A stretch of DNA of 64,000 bases from Veillonella sp. VA139 (GCF_003992005.1 NZ_RQVL01000002.1:62001-126000), one strand, 5' to 3'; positions 1 through 9,030 are shown, counted from the first letter of the stretch. Program-made: numbers and translations. The notes: generated from the letters alone by a model not told the origin.

Positions 1-1
1 G

Positions 2-1324
2 GAAGATACTGATCAAGCACGTTCCACTCGTGAAAGTGAAGAAAATATTAAGGCAGCTCTAAAATGGCTTGGTATGGATTGGGATGAAGGTGTTGACGTA
101 GGTGGCGAAGCAGGTCCATACCGTCAAACAGAACGTTTAGATATTTACGACCAAGTGACGAAACAATTATTAGAATCTGGGCATGCTTACGAATGCTATT
201 GTTCCCAAGAAGAATTAGATTCTGTTCGTGAGGAACAATTAGGTCGTGGAGAAACACCTAAATACAACGGACATTGTCATCATTTAACGGAAGAACAAAA
301 GGCTGCTTACAAGGCAGAAGGTCGCAAACCAACCATCCGTTTGCGTGTTCCATTGCATGAAACTGTAGCTTTTGACGATATGGTTCGTGGACATGTATCC
401 TTTGAATCTAATGGCATTGGCGATTTTGTTATTGTAAAATCTGATGGAATTCCTGTGTATAACTATGCCGTTGTGGTAGACGATCACACAATGGGTATTT
501 CTCATGTTATCCGTGCGGAGGAACATTTATCGAATACACCGCGTCAAATCGTGATCTATAAAGCCTTAGGTTGGGATGTGCCAACATTTGGTCATATTTC
601 CTTGATTATGGGCAAAGATGGAAAAAAAATGAGTAAACGACATGGTGCTACCTCTGTTGAACAATACCGTGAGTTGGGATACTTGCCAGAAGCGATTGTG
701 AACTTCTTAGCCTTACTTGGATGGGCTCCTGAAGGTGAGGAAGAACTATTCACTAAGGAAGAGTTGTGTCAAAAATTCTCAATGGACCGAGTGGCAAAAA
801 ATCCAGCTGTCTTTGATATTGATAAATTGAATTATATTAATTTCAATTATATGAAACAATTAACACCAGAGGCGTTGTATGAATTATGCTTGCCTCATTT
901 GGTGAAAGCTGGCTACGCTAGTGAAAGTCCATCTGCAGAGGAACAAGCATGGCTCACTATGCTGTGTACTTGCGTGAAAGATCATATTAGTTATGGTGCT
1001 CAAATCGTAGATGAAGTAGGTATGTTCTTCCAAGATGATATCCTAGAAGATGCAGAACATGCAGAAGAGATTGCAGCTGTGAAAGCTGAAGAATCGTATC
1101 CAACAGTAATTGGGGCTTTCAAAGAAAAAATTGAAGCTATGGAGGAGATTACCCCAGATGCTGTAAAAGCAGCCATCAAAGCGATTATGAAAGAAACAGG
1201 ATTAAAAGGCAAATTTGTATTCATGCCAATTCGTATCGCTACCACAGGTCAAATGCATGGTCCTGATTTGAATTACATTATTACCTTATTTGGGAAAGAA
1301 AAAGTGCTTCGCCGCTTAGGCTAA
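2..1324 (+). CDS. gltX: Glutamyl-tRNA synthetase, 5'-truncated by the window edge
   Basis: Class I aminoacyl-tRNA synthetase that charges tRNA-Glu in the cytoplasm. The frame is open from base 2 and reads EDTDQARSTRESEENIKAAL before the first internal Met at 74, a typical GltX segment just after the missing HIGH region, so the gene begins left of the window. The second ATP-binding signature is intact (GKKMSKRHGATS, near base 630). The C-terminal anticodon-binding region ends normally in RRLG at 1324. cysS follows after 24 bases, as in Firmicute gltX-cysS clusters, though without the cysE often found between them. About 440 residues are visible, against roughly 480 for the family. The identification is secure. 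Confidence 0.96.
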   Translation, partial: EDTDQARSTRESEENIKAALKWLGMDWDEGVDVGGEAGPYRQTERLDIYDQVTKQLLESGHAYECYCSQEELDSVREEQLGRGETPKYNGHCHHLTEEQKAAYKAEGRKPTIRLRVPLHETVAFDDMVRGHVSFESNGIGDFVIVKSDGIPVYNYAVVVDDHTMGISHVIRAEEHLSNTPRQIVIYKALGWDVPTFGHISLIMGKDGKKMSKRHGATSVEQYRELGYLPEAIVNFLALLGWAPEGEEELFTKEELCQKFSMDRVAKNPAVFDIDKLNYINFNYMKQLTPEALYELCLPHLVKAGYASESPSAEEQAWLTMLCTCVKDHISYGAQIVDEVGMFFQDDILEDAEHAEEIAAVKAEESYPTVIGAFKEKIEAMEEITPDAVKAAIKAIMKETGLKGKFVFMPIRIATTGQMHGPDLNYIITLFGKEKVLRRLG

Positions 1325-1348
1325 GTGCATACAAGGAGGCTATTTCTA

Positions 1349-2797
1349 ATGAGAGAACTGACAGTTTTCAACACGATGACTCGTGAAAAATCAGTGTTTC
1401 AACCTGTGAAAGAAGGGGAAGTTAGCATCTATGTATGCGGAGTAACACCATATAATCATCCTCATATTGGTAATGCACGCCCTTTCGTGACTTGGGACAC
1501 CATCCGTCGTTATTTGAGCCATGTGGGCTATAAAGTAACATATATCCAAAACTTTACAGATGTAGATGATAAAATCATTAATACGTCTAATGGTGAAGGG
1601 GTAGCATGGAATGTAATCTCTGATCGCTATATTGATGCCTACTATGATGTAATGGATGCATTACATGTGCGTCGTGCCGATGTATATCCTCGCGTGTCTA
1701 CGCATATGGAAGAAATTATTTCCATGATCACTACATTAATTGACAATGGCTATGCCTATGCAGTAGATGGTGATGTGTACTATCGTGTAGAGAAATTTGA
1801 GCATTATGGTAAACTATCTGGTCGTACTTTAGACGATATGGAAGCTGGTGCTCGTGTAGATGTAGATGACCGCAAGGAAAATCCTATGGACTTTGCTTTG
1901 TGGAAAGCGGTGAAACCAGGCGAACCATTCTGGGAAAGCCCATGGGGACAAGGTCGTCCAGGCTGGCACATTGAATGTTCTGCCATGAGTCAAAAGTACT
2001 TGGGTGAAGAATTTGACTTCCACGGTGGTGGATCTGACTTAATCTTCCCGCACCATGAAAATGAAATTGCTCAATCCGAAGGTTGTTCCGAACATCATCC
2101 AGCAGTGCGTTATTGGGTGCATAATGGTTTCATTACGATTAATCAAGAAAAAATGAGTAAATCCTTGAACAATTTCTTCTTGGTGAAAGATATTTTAGAA
2201 CAATATAGTGCAGATGCACTACGTTTCTTCTTATTGAGTACACATTATCGTAGCCCATTGGACTTCAGTGATGAACGTTTAGATGAAGCAACTAAGGCTA
2301 TTGAACGATTCCAAACCGTGATTGACAACTTACTGTATTTAGAAAGCCGTCCAGAAGGATTGTGTGAACTGGAAGCAGCAGAATTGTTGAAAAATGCTCG
2401 TAACTATAAAGAAGAGTTCGAGGCAGCTATGAGTGATGATTTCAATACAGCGCTAGCAACAGCACCAATCTATGGTTTGGCAAAGGAAATTAACATTTAT
2501 TACCAATCTGTTCAAAGCTGTGATGGCACTGTATGCCATAGTACTATTGGTGAAGTTAAAGAGATCTTTAAACTAATGTTAGATATTCTAGGTTTATTAG
2601 AAGAGGGCTGGAAAGGTCAAGAAACTAGTAACGAAGAATATAATCAATTAATGGAAGTCATCTTGAATATTCGTCAATGTGCACGTGATCAAAAACAATG
2701 GGGCATTGCAGACTCCATTCGTGATGAATTGGCAAATATTGGCATCGTTATCGAAGATTCCCCACAAGGGGCACGGTGGAAAAAACGTGAACTTTAA
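1349..2797 (+). CDS. cysS: Cysteinyl-tRNA synthetase
   Basis: Class I synthetase attaching cysteine to tRNA-Cys. HIGNARPF near residue 40 is the HIGH motif and EKMSKSLNNF near residue 270 the KMSKS loop. The conserved zinc-site context (YVCGVTPYN, GWHIECSAM, HHENEIAQ) is present. The start is the ATG at 1349, eight bases after AGGAGG; the open frame runs back to a GTG at 1325, but that start would have to use a ribosome site inside its own gene. The protein has 482 residues, normal length. It sits in the gltX-cysS-mrnC order, and the downstream mrnC start probably lies inside its last codons, suggesting co-transcription. Confidence 0.97.
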   Translation: MRELTVFNTMTREKSVFQPVKEGEVSIYVCGVTPYNHPHIGNARPFVTWDTIRRYLSHVGYKVTYIQNFTDVDDKIINTSNGEGVAWNVISDRYIDAYYDVMDALHVRRADVYPRVSTHMEEIISMITTLIDNGYAYAVDGDVYYRVEKFEHYGKLSGRTLDDMEAGARVDVDDRKENPMDFALWKAVKPGEPFWESPWGQGRPGWHIECSAMSQKYLGEEFDFHGGGSDLIFPHHENEIAQSEGCSEHHPAVRYWVHNGFITINQEKMSKSLNNFFLVKDILEQYSADALRFFLLSTHYRSPLDFSDERLDEATKAIERFQTVIDNLLYLESRPEGLCELEAAELLKNARNYKEEFEAAMSDDFNTALATAPIYGLAKEINIYYQSVQSCDGTVCHSTIGEVKEIFKLMLDILGLLEEGWKGQETSNEEYNQLMEVILNIRQCARDQKQWGIADSIRDELANIGIVIEDSPQGARWKKREL

Positions 2798-3245
2798 TCG
2801 ATATAAACAACTACGATCGATGACAATTGATAAACTAAAATCTGCTGTAAAAGTAGCAAGCACTGGAGAGGGTCCTTTAGAGGACTCTCTTATGCTTGCA
2901 TATATTGGAGATGGTGTATACACATTGTTTATCAGAAATCGTGTAGTAGAAACTGGAATTACAAAAACGCAAATATTGCATGATGTGGTGACGTCATTTA
3001 TTAATGCTAAAGCACAAGCGAAAGTATTACAGGCTTTAGAACCAACTCTAACAGAGGAAGAGTTGTTAGTGGCAAAACGGGCTCGCAATAGTAATGTACA
3101 TGTGCCGAAAAGTGCTAGTGTACAAGAATACCGTATGAGTACAGCCTTTGAGGCGTTGTTGGGGTATACCTATCGCAAGGGGGATCAAGAGAGGCTTCAA
3201 ACTCTCATGGAATTCGCTTTTGCTGAAACGTTGTCACATATGTAG
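2787..3245 (+). CDS. mrnC: Mini-ribonuclease III
   Basis: Dimeric RNase III catalytic domain without the dsRNA-binding domain. In Bacillus, MrnC matures 23S rRNA. The signature DSLMLAYIGDGVYTLFIRNR carries the metal-binding acidic residues, and a later segment (STAFEALLGYTYRKGD) matches the second conserved box. Start choice is uncertain. GTG at 2787, overlapping cysS by 11 bases behind GGTGGA, gives 152 residues. ATG at 2820 would give 141 but has no clear ribosome site. An ATG at 2679 is too far inside cysS. In Bacillus rlmB follows; here the array of palindromic repeats does. Confidence 0.9.
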   Translation: MNFNRYKQLRSMTIDKLKSAVKVASTGEGPLEDSLMLAYIGDGVYTLFIRNRVVETGITKTQILHDVVTSFINAKAQAKVLQALEPTLTEEELLVAKRARNSNVHVPKSASVQEYRMSTAFEALLGYTYRKGDQERLQTLMEFAFAETLSHM

Positions 3246-3660
3246 AGTTTGTCACGTTCATAATCGGAATTTAGAATAAGGGAAGAGCACGGTATACCCC
3301 CTCTCAAACGGCATTTCATAATGTTTGTTCGGGGGCACACCGTGCTCTTCTTGTGTTTTCTTATTTAACGACAGATGAACGTGACATGGTATAGAATATG
3401 TTTTTCGTTGTGCTACTGGGAGTGACAACGTTTCAGCGGGGGGTGCTCAGGCAGGGGGGAAGAGCACGGCATATTCCTTCAGAAACGGTATTTCATAATG
3501 TTTGTTCGGAGGCACACCGTGCTCTTCTTGTGCTTTCTAGATTAGAGAAACTTGAACGTGACATGGCTTAGAATATGATGTTTTTTGCTATGCTAGTGGG
3601 AGTGACAACGTTTCAGCGGGTGGTGCTCAGGCAGGGGGGAAGAGCACGACAAACGCCTAT
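3246..3660. repeat. Tandem array of ~180-bp palindromic units (two full, one partial)
   Basis: AAGAGCACGG recurs at 3283, 3460 and 3640, i.e. at periods of 177 and 180 bases. In the first two units it is closed by an inverted copy (ACCGTGCTCTT at 3339-3349, CCGTGCTCTT at 3517-3526), giving 10-11 bp stems around ~45-base interiors that are themselves nearly identical (TTTCATAATGTTTGTTCG). Between stems, AGTGACAACGTTTCAGCGGG is repeated exactly at 3421 and 3601. TGAACGTGAC at 3376, and its close copy at 3552, are matched in inverted orientation by GTCACGTTCA at 3251. No coding frame or transposase is present. It may be a REP/MITE-like element or a repeated terminator. Confidence 0.85.
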
Positions 3661-3737
3661 TTGATAAGTTTAAATCAGTGACTCTTGAAAAATTAAAGAA
3701 AAATACAAAATAGTGTAGCATCTTTATCTATATAGTA

Positions 3738-3746
3738 TGGTATACT
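3738..3746 (+). promoter_or_regulatory. Extended -10 promoter before the heptosyltransferases
   Basis: TGGTATACT is an extended -10 element about 43 bases upstream of the first heptosyltransferase start. No convincing -35 box is visible 17 bases upstream. The same 9-mer occurs before rimP and, on the other strand, before purL. Confidence 0.55.
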
Positions 3747-3789
3747 AAGAAGGATAGATATTGGTATAGGTAAATGAAAGGGATGGAGT

Positions 3790-4809
3790 ATGAAAGAAGA
3801 TGTACGAATTTTAATTATTAAAATGAGTTCTCTAGGCGATATTATTCATGCCTTACCAACGCTCTATGCGTTGCGCCAACAATATCCGAAGGCGCATATC
3901 GCATGGGCCGTCCATGAACAGTTTAAGGATGTTGTCCCTCCTAAGCCTTGGGTGGATGAAACCATTATCATAGATAAGAAACGATTAAAACGTCTTTCCT
4001 ATTGGAAGGAATTATGGAAACTATTGCATGAAAAACACTTTGATATTTCCTTAGATTTGCAATCCATTGCGAAAAGTGCCATTGTAGCGGCTCTAAGTGG
4101 AGCAAAAAAGCGTTATGCTTACTGGGAACTTCGTGAGGGTAGTTGGCTGGTGAACACAGCGCTAGTAGGTGACCATAAAATGGATCATGTTATCGAGCGC
4201 TATTTAGATACGGCTCGTGCCTTGGGCTGTGATGTAGATGACATCGTGTTTCCACTGCCGACTTTCACAGAGGCGGAGACTACGGTGACACAGAAGTTAA
4301 ATGCTAGAGGAGCTTTCATTGAAAATCCTTATATTGTCATGGCTCCAGGGGCACGTTGGACAGTGAAGGAATGGCCTATTTCTCATTTTGTGGACCTTGG
4401 CAAGCGATTGGTGGCAGCAGGTGAGACGGTGGTTCTCATTGGTGCCAAAGAGGATACAGATAAAGGCCGTGCTATTGTGGACGGCGTCGGCAGTGATAAT
4501 GTGGTGAATCTCATTGGTGACACGAATTTGAAAGAACTCATTGAGGTCATTCGTCACAGTGCTTTGTATATCAGTGCCGATACGGGCCCTTTACATATTG
4601 CGAACGCTTTAAAAGTGCCATTGATTGCTTTGTTTGGGACTACTTGCCCAGAACGGACAGGTCCATATGGTGGTGATCATATTCATATACTAGTGTCACC
4701 TACATCACGGGCGACCATAAATCGACCATTGGTGGAAGATGCGGAATGTATGGCACAGATTACGGTGGACACTGTATTTGATACAGTGAAAGAAATGAGG
4801 AATTTATGA
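3790..4809 (+). CDS. Glycosyltransferase family 9 protein (ADP-heptose:LPS heptosyltransferase type)
   Basis: Likely transfers heptose onto the lipid A-core on the cytoplasmic face of the inner membrane. The N-terminus (ILIIKMSSLGDIIHALPTL) is the classic WaaC/RfaC-type GT9 opening. Near residue 260, ISADTGPLHIANAL followed by ALFGTTCPERTGPYG is the conserved ADP-sugar-binding block. The protein has 339 residues, normal for the family. It overlaps the next GT9 gene by four bases (ATGA), so the two are translationally coupled. Which heptose each adds cannot be decided from sequence. Its presence points to a diderm Firmicute. Confidence 0.88.
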   Translation: MKEDVRILIIKMSSLGDIIHALPTLYALRQQYPKAHIAWAVHEQFKDVVPPKPWVDETIIIDKKRLKRLSYWKELWKLLHEKHFDISLDLQSIAKSAIVAALSGAKKRYAYWELREGSWLVNTALVGDHKMDHVIERYLDTARALGCDVDDIVFPLPTFTEAETTVTQKLNARGAFIENPYIVMAPGARWTVKEWPISHFVDLGKRLVAAGETVVLIGAKEDTDKGRAIVDGVGSDNVVNLIGDTNLKELIEVIRHSALYISADTGPLHIANALKVPLIALFGTTCPERTGPYGGDHIHILVSPTSRATINRPLVEDAECMAQITVDTVFDTVKEMRNL

Positions 4810-5852
4810 TAGAGTTAGATGGAAAGCGGATTGTGGTAACCTTCTTGATGCATTTAGGCGATGTGGTGCTCACCACACCGTTTATCCATGCTCTTAGAAA
4901 GTTGGCGCCTCACAGCCATATTACCTATGTGATTGATAAAAAGTTGTCAGATGTCTATCGCTATAATCCTTACATTGATGAGTTAGTGGAAGTGGATAAA
5001 AAAGGCATTCATAATAGTATTGGCGGTCTCAATCAAATTGCCAAAAAGATTCGCCAACGTGGTGATGTGGATGTAGTCATCAACTTGCATCCTAATGAAA
5101 GGACGTCCTATTTAGCTTGGAAATTGAAAGCTAAGGTAACTACAGGGATGAGTCATTTTCTGTTCCGCCCGTTCATGACGAAGGTAACATGGTTGAACCG
5201 CAAAACGGTGCATGCTGCGCAGATGTATATGAATGTATTAGAACAGTTAGGATATACGGTAGAACATGACGGGTTAGAAATTTTTACTAGTCCTGAGTGG
5301 GATGAAAAGGTACGTGCCTTTTATGCCGCTCAAGGAGTGACGGAAACAGATCGCCTCATCGGATTTAATATTGGCAGTGCAGTGCCGGAAAAACGCTGGC
5401 CCAAAGAACGATTTGCTCATATGGCAGATACCTTAGCAAAAGAAGGATATAAAATAGTATTCTTCGGTGGACCCATGGATGAAGATATGGTACAGGACGT
5501 GCTAGATACGATGACGGAGCCTGCCATTAAGGGAACGGGACAATTCAGTATTGGAGAACTGGCTTCAGCCATAAAACGATGTGATTGCTTAGTGACCAAT
5601 GACTCTGGTCCTATGCATGTAGGGGTGAGTCAAGGGGTGCCGATTGTAGCTCTCTATGGACCATCAAATCCAGCTTTGTATGGACCTTTCACAGAGAAGG
5701 CTGTAGTTTTAGAATCCATGGAACAGTATGACGTTAACAAAAATATGAAACAGGTTTTGAAAGAGGGCAAGTACAAAGGATTATCTGTTATTTCGGAGGA
5801 TTCTGTATTAGCAGGCATACGGACGATGTTAGATAGAAAGGGTATGAACTAA
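4806..5852 (+). CDS. Second glycosyltransferase family 9 protein (heptosyltransferase type)
   Basis: A second LPS-core heptosyltransferase-like enzyme, starting inside the stop codon region of the preceding paralogue. Its N-terminus reads VTFLMHLGDVVLTTPFIHAL, and CDCLVTNDSGPMHVGVSQGV followed by ALYGPSNPALYGPF near residue 260 is the donor-binding block. The N-terminus resembles WaaF/WaaQ-type enzymes more than the first gene does, so the pair may act in sequence on inner-core heptoses (inference). It has 348 residues. The next gene starts two bases after its stop. Confidence 0.87.
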   Translation: MIELDGKRIVVTFLMHLGDVVLTTPFIHALRKLAPHSHITYVIDKKLSDVYRYNPYIDELVEVDKKGIHNSIGGLNQIAKKIRQRGDVDVVINLHPNERTSYLAWKLKAKVTTGMSHFLFRPFMTKVTWLNRKTVHAAQMYMNVLEQLGYTVEHDGLEIFTSPEWDEKVRAFYAAQGVTETDRLIGFNIGSAVPEKRWPKERFAHMADTLAKEGYKIVFFGGPMDEDMVQDVLDTMTEPAIKGTGQFSIGELASAIKRCDCLVTNDSGPMHVGVSQGVPIVALYGPSNPALYGPFTEKAVVLESMEQYDVNKNMKQVLKEGKYKGLSVISEDSVLAGIRTMLDRKGMN

Positions 5853-5854
5853 GG

Positions 5855-6766
5855 ATGCACTATATTGTATTTGACTTGGAATGGAACCAGCCCTATACGC
5901 TAGAACCTAATATGATACGGCGCTCAGGATTTCCATTCATTGGCGAAATTATACAAATAGGTGCTGTAAAACTAGATGAAAGTTTGCAAATTGTAGACCA
6001 ATTTGAAGTGTTTATTACGCCTAAATTTCTACCTGTTATGCATCATTCGGTAGAGAAGTTGACCCATATTACTATGGATAAATTGCGTAAGGAAGGGGTA
6101 TCTTTCCGCCGTGGGTGCGAAAAGTTTTTACGTTTTATTGGGACCGATGGCAGTTTGCTATCTTGGGGACCTGATGATATTGAAATGCTTCTAGATAATG
6201 CCCTATGTCATAATGTACATGTACATCGGGAGATTCCTTGGTTTGATGCGCAATCTATATATGCTAATACGATGCATAATAGTAGCCAGCAATATGCATT
6301 GCAGAAAGCCATGGAAGAGATGCAAGTGAAGGCGCCAAACTTACAAGCTCACAATGGCTTGCATGATGCCATCTGTACGGCTATGGTATGTCAGCGTTTT
6401 CCATTTTTAGAAGCGTTAAAAAAGAAGCGAGACAAACAAGGGAAACAACGGTGCTTTTATGGGCTTTCACGGCATGAGCATAAAATATTTGAGTCCATTG
6501 TGACCATGCCACGTATATTTCGGCAAAGTAATCGGGCGAAAACTACATGCCCTGTTTGTAAGAAACCATTACATTTAGACCCTATCGTAGGGGTGGTAAA
6601 ACATCGCTTTTTGTCGATAGGAGCTTGTAAAGAACATGGTATATTTGGTGTTCATTGGTATGTAGGGAAATCTATTAGCAAGCATTTAGGAAAACGCTAT
6701 TATGTTTCCAAAATGGTCACCAATGCACCTAAAGGGTTGCGTGAATTGTATGCGCGTAAAAAATAA
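5855..6766 (+). CDS. DEDDh 3'-5' exonuclease, KapD/DnaQ-like, with C-terminal cysteine motif
   Basis: Predicted 3'-5' exonuclease of the DnaQ fold. YIVFDLEWNQ at the N-terminus supplies the DxE pair, the SWGPDDIEML block the middle Asp, and HNGLHDAICTAMV near residue 170 the His and last Asp of DEDDh. After residue 220 there is an extension with CPVCKKPLHLD and a later CKEHG, suggesting a small zinc-binding domain beyond the ~200-residue nuclease core. It follows the heptosyltransferase gene by two bases and is probably in the same operon. Substrate (DNA or RNA) is not decided by the sequence. Confidence 0.75.
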   Translation: MHYIVFDLEWNQPYTLEPNMIRRSGFPFIGEIIQIGAVKLDESLQIVDQFEVFITPKFLPVMHHSVEKLTHITMDKLRKEGVSFRRGCEKFLRFIGTDGSLLSWGPDDIEMLLDNALCHNVHVHREIPWFDAQSIYANTMHNSSQQYALQKAMEEMQVKAPNLQAHNGLHDAICTAMVCQRFPFLEALKKKRDKQGKQRCFYGLSRHEHKIFESIVTMPRIFRQSNRAKTTCPVCKKPLHLDPIVGVVKHRFLSIGACKEHGIFGVHWYVGKSISKHLGKRYYVSKMVTNAPKGLRELYARKK

Positions 6767-6798
6767 ATCTCATGAATTAGAAGAGAAAGGAGTTAAGT

Positions 6799-8184
6799 AT
6801 GGAACGTAGAAATGCTTGGCATGAATATACAGAAGAACAATTACAAGAGATTGATACTTTAGCAACGAAGTATCGCCATTTTCTAGATTATGGTAAAACA
6901 GAGCGTGAATGTGTGGACCAAATTGTGAAGGCTACAGAAGTAGCTGGATACCGTAATATGGACAGTGTTATTAAAGAAGGTACAACCCTGAAAGCAGGCG
7001 ATAAGGTCTATTATGTGCACATGAAAAAAGCGGTAGCCATGGTGAATATCGGTACAGAACCGATTGAACAGGGGATGAATATCCTAGGGGCTCATATTGA
7101 TTCTCCACGGTTAGATGTGAAGCAAAATCCATTCTATGTGGATAGCGATTTAGCATTATTAGATACACATTATTATGGGGGTATTAAAAAATACCAATGG
7201 GTAACTATGCCTTTGGCAATCCATGGCGTTGTAGTGAAACGTGATGGAACTGTCATTAATCTTGCTATTGGTGAAAGTCCAACAGATCCAGTATTTTGCG
7301 TAACTGATTTGTTGCCACATTTAGGACAAGAACAAATGGAGAAAAACGCTGCCAAAGTGGTAGAAGGGGAACAACTAGATCTTCTTATTGGCAGTCGCCC
7401 TGTGAAAGGGGAATTAAAAGATGGTGTGAAAGCCTATGTATTGCAAGTGCTACAAGAGCAATATGGTTTTGAAGAAGAAGACTTTTTGTCTGCAGAGCTT
7501 GAAATTGTACCAGCTGGTGCTGCTAGAGAATTAGGCTTTGATCGCTCTATGATTATCGGCTATGGTCAAGATGACCGTGTATGTGCTTACACATCCTTAG
7601 TGGCGATGTTAGAAACAGAGAATGTGAGTCGCACTACATGTACTTTATTGGTAGACAAAGAAGAAATCGGTTCTGTTGGTGCTACAGGGATGCAATCTCG
7701 TTTCTTTGAGAACTTTATGGCAGAATTATTGGAAGCTATGGGGCATACGTCTCCATTAGCAGTACGCCGTACTTTATCCAATAGTCATATGTTGTCTTCT
7801 GATGTGAGTGCTGGTTTTGATCCACTTTATGCGAGTGCTTTTGAAAAGAAAAATGCTGCCTTCTTAGGTCGTGGTGTAGTATTTAACAAATTTACTGGTT
7901 CTCGTGGTAAAAGTGGATCCAATGATGCTAATGCTGAATATATGGCGCGCATTCGCCAGTTAATGGATCAAGATAATATTTCTTACCAAACGGCTGAATT
8001 AGGTCGAGTAGATCTTGGTGGTGGCGGTACCATTGCGTATATCATGGCTCTTTATGGCATGAATGTGATTGATTGTGGCGTAGCTGTGCTTAGCATGCAC
8101 TCCCCTTGGGAAGTGACGAGCAAAGCCGATATTTACGAGGCAAAACGTTGTTACTTAGCGTTCTTAGCGGCAAAAGGAGAATAA
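6799..8184 (+). CDS. M18 family aminopeptidase
   Basis: Zinc metallo-aminopeptidase of the M18 family, which removes N-terminal (often acidic) residues from peptides in the cytoplasm. Metal-ligand blocks in order: NILGAHIDSPRLD near residue 95, LVDKEEIGSVGATGMQ near 285, SSDVSAGFDP near 335 and LSMHSPWEV near 430. The protein has 461 residues, as expected. The start ATG follows AAAGGAG with good spacing. The next gene begins four bases after the stop, so the two are probably co-transcribed. Confidence 0.92.
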   Translation: MERRNAWHEYTEEQLQEIDTLATKYRHFLDYGKTERECVDQIVKATEVAGYRNMDSVIKEGTTLKAGDKVYYVHMKKAVAMVNIGTEPIEQGMNILGAHIDSPRLDVKQNPFYVDSDLALLDTHYYGGIKKYQWVTMPLAIHGVVVKRDGTVINLAIGESPTDPVFCVTDLLPHLGQEQMEKNAAKVVEGEQLDLLIGSRPVKGELKDGVKAYVLQVLQEQYGFEEEDFLSAELEIVPAGAARELGFDRSMIIGYGQDDRVCAYTSLVAMLETENVSRTTCTLLVDKEEIGSVGATGMQSRFFENFMAELLEAMGHTSPLAVRRTLSNSHMLSSDVSAGFDPLYASAFEKKNAAFLGRGVVFNKFTGSRGKSGSNDANAEYMARIRQLMDQDNISYQTAELGRVDLGGGGTIAYIMALYGMNVIDCGVAVLSMHSPWEVTSKADIYEAKRCYLAFLAAKGE

Positions 8185-8188
8185 TCCT

Positions 8189-8563
8189 ATGACAACACAG
8201 GGTGAAATGGAACAGGTAAAAGTAGATATTTTTAGTATGACTAAAGATGAAGCAACTCAATTTGTGAAAGATAAAGCTTACTTTATGATGGTCCTTCGCA
8301 AATTGATGTATGAATATTGTCCTATTGTAAAAGTAGAACGGTTTGAACCTACAGAAGGGGAAAGTATTTCCGCATATTTGACGGAGGAAATGGAACAAGA
8401 CCAAACGCCAGTTTTATCTGTAGTACTAGATCCCTTTGAAGTAGCTGCTATGAAAGTGGCAGAAGAACGAGGTAAGTTGAAAGAATATGTCTTCGCAGCT
8501 AGTGAAATGACAGAAGTTTTATTGAGAATATTAAAAGAAAAAATTTCTAATGGTGAAATATAA
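8189..8563 (+). CDS. Conserved-looking hypothetical protein (124 aa)
   Basis: I do not recognise this family. The ATG follows AAGGAGAATAATCCT and lies four bases after the aminopeptidase stop, so it is a real, co-transcribed gene. The product is small, acidic and soluble, with no signal peptide, membrane segment or cysteine cluster; there is a single Cys, in YEYCPIVKVERFEP. Predicted secondary structure looks like a mixed alpha/beta domain ending in a charged helix (MTEVLLRILKEKI). Position between a peptidase and an ArsC/Spx-fold protein gives no firm functional hint. Confidence 0.75.
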   Translation: MTTQGEMEQVKVDIFSMTKDEATQFVKDKAYFMMVLRKLMYEYCPIVKVERFEPTEGESISAYLTEEMEQDQTPVLSVVLDPFEVAAMKVAEERGKLKEYVFAASEMTEVLLRILKEKISNGEI

Positions 8564-8583
8564 TAATAGAAAGGACAGAGAAT

Positions 8584-8952
8584 ATGCTATATATTGAATA
8601 TCCGAAATGTACAACTTGTAAACGAGCAAAAAAATATTTAGATGATCATGGTATTAACTACACTCATCGTGATATTAAAGAAGAAAATCCAACGGTGGAA
8701 GAATTAGGTGTATGGTATCCCAAAAGCAAGAAAGCAGATATTAAAGCCTTCTTTAATACATCTGGTCAAATCTATCGTGGAGAAGGTATCAAAGACAAAT
8801 TGCCAACGATGACAGAAGATGAAAAATTAGCCTTATTGGCAACGAATGGTATGTTGGTGAAACGTCCTATTTTGGTCTTAGAGGATACAGTACTGGTAGG
8901 ATTCAAAGAACAAGAATGGGAAGATGCTTTAAAACGTAATGGTTTACTGTAG
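8584..8952 (+). CDS. ArsC/Spx-fold protein (arsenate reductase family, YffB-like)
   Basis: Thioredoxin-like ArsC-family protein of 122 residues. The N-terminus IEYPKCTTCKRAKKYLDDHG carries a CxxC motif, and LVKRPILVLED near residue 95 is the conserved Arg-Pro segment of the family. The CxxC is typical of the Spx/MgsR/YffB branch rather than true plasmid arsenate reductases, which use a single N-terminal Cys. It may therefore be a redox regulator or thiol reductase of unknown substrate. No ars genes are nearby. It is the last gene before the rimP promoter. Confidence 0.8.
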   Translation: MLYIEYPKCTTCKRAKKYLDDHGINYTHRDIKEENPTVEELGVWYPKSKKADIKAFFNTSGQIYRGEGIKDKLPTMTEDEKLALLATNGMLVKRPILVLEDTVLVGFKEQEWEDALKRNGLL

Positions 8953-8969
8953 CTATTTTTGGTGAGTTG

Positions 8970-8978
8970 TGGTATACT
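8970..8978 (+). promoter_or_regulatory. Extended -10 promoter of the rimP-nusA-infB operon
   Basis: TGGTATACT, identical to the element upstream of the heptosyltransferase operon. It would start transcription near 8985, giving a ~75-base leader before rimP that contains the hairpin at 9005-9030. Confidence 0.6.
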
Positions 8979-9004
8979 AGAGATAACTTTTATAGAATCT
9001 ATTA

Positions 9005-9030
9005 AAAGAGTGAGCTGTGGCTCACTCTTT
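9005..9030 (+). terminator. Leader hairpin, possible attenuator before rimP
   Basis: Perfect 11-bp stem (AAAGAGTGAGC / GCTCACTCTTT) with a TGTG loop, followed by CTCTT. It could end transcription from the upstream ArsC-like gene. Because it lies downstream of the extended -10 at 8970 and 30 bases before rimP, it would also sit in the operon's own leader. Confidence 0.6.

Noticed and set aside
2648-3088. 146-aa minus-strand frame over cysS/mrnC
   Set aside because: Antisense shadow of two clear genes.
3246-3660. CRISPR array
   Set aside because: The unit is ~180 bp with only two to three copies, the interiors are repeated rather than unique spacers, and no cas genes are near.
8584-8952. True arsenate reductase of an ars operon
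   Set aside because: The N-terminal CxxC and the lack of arsR/arsB neighbours fit the Spx/YffB branch better.
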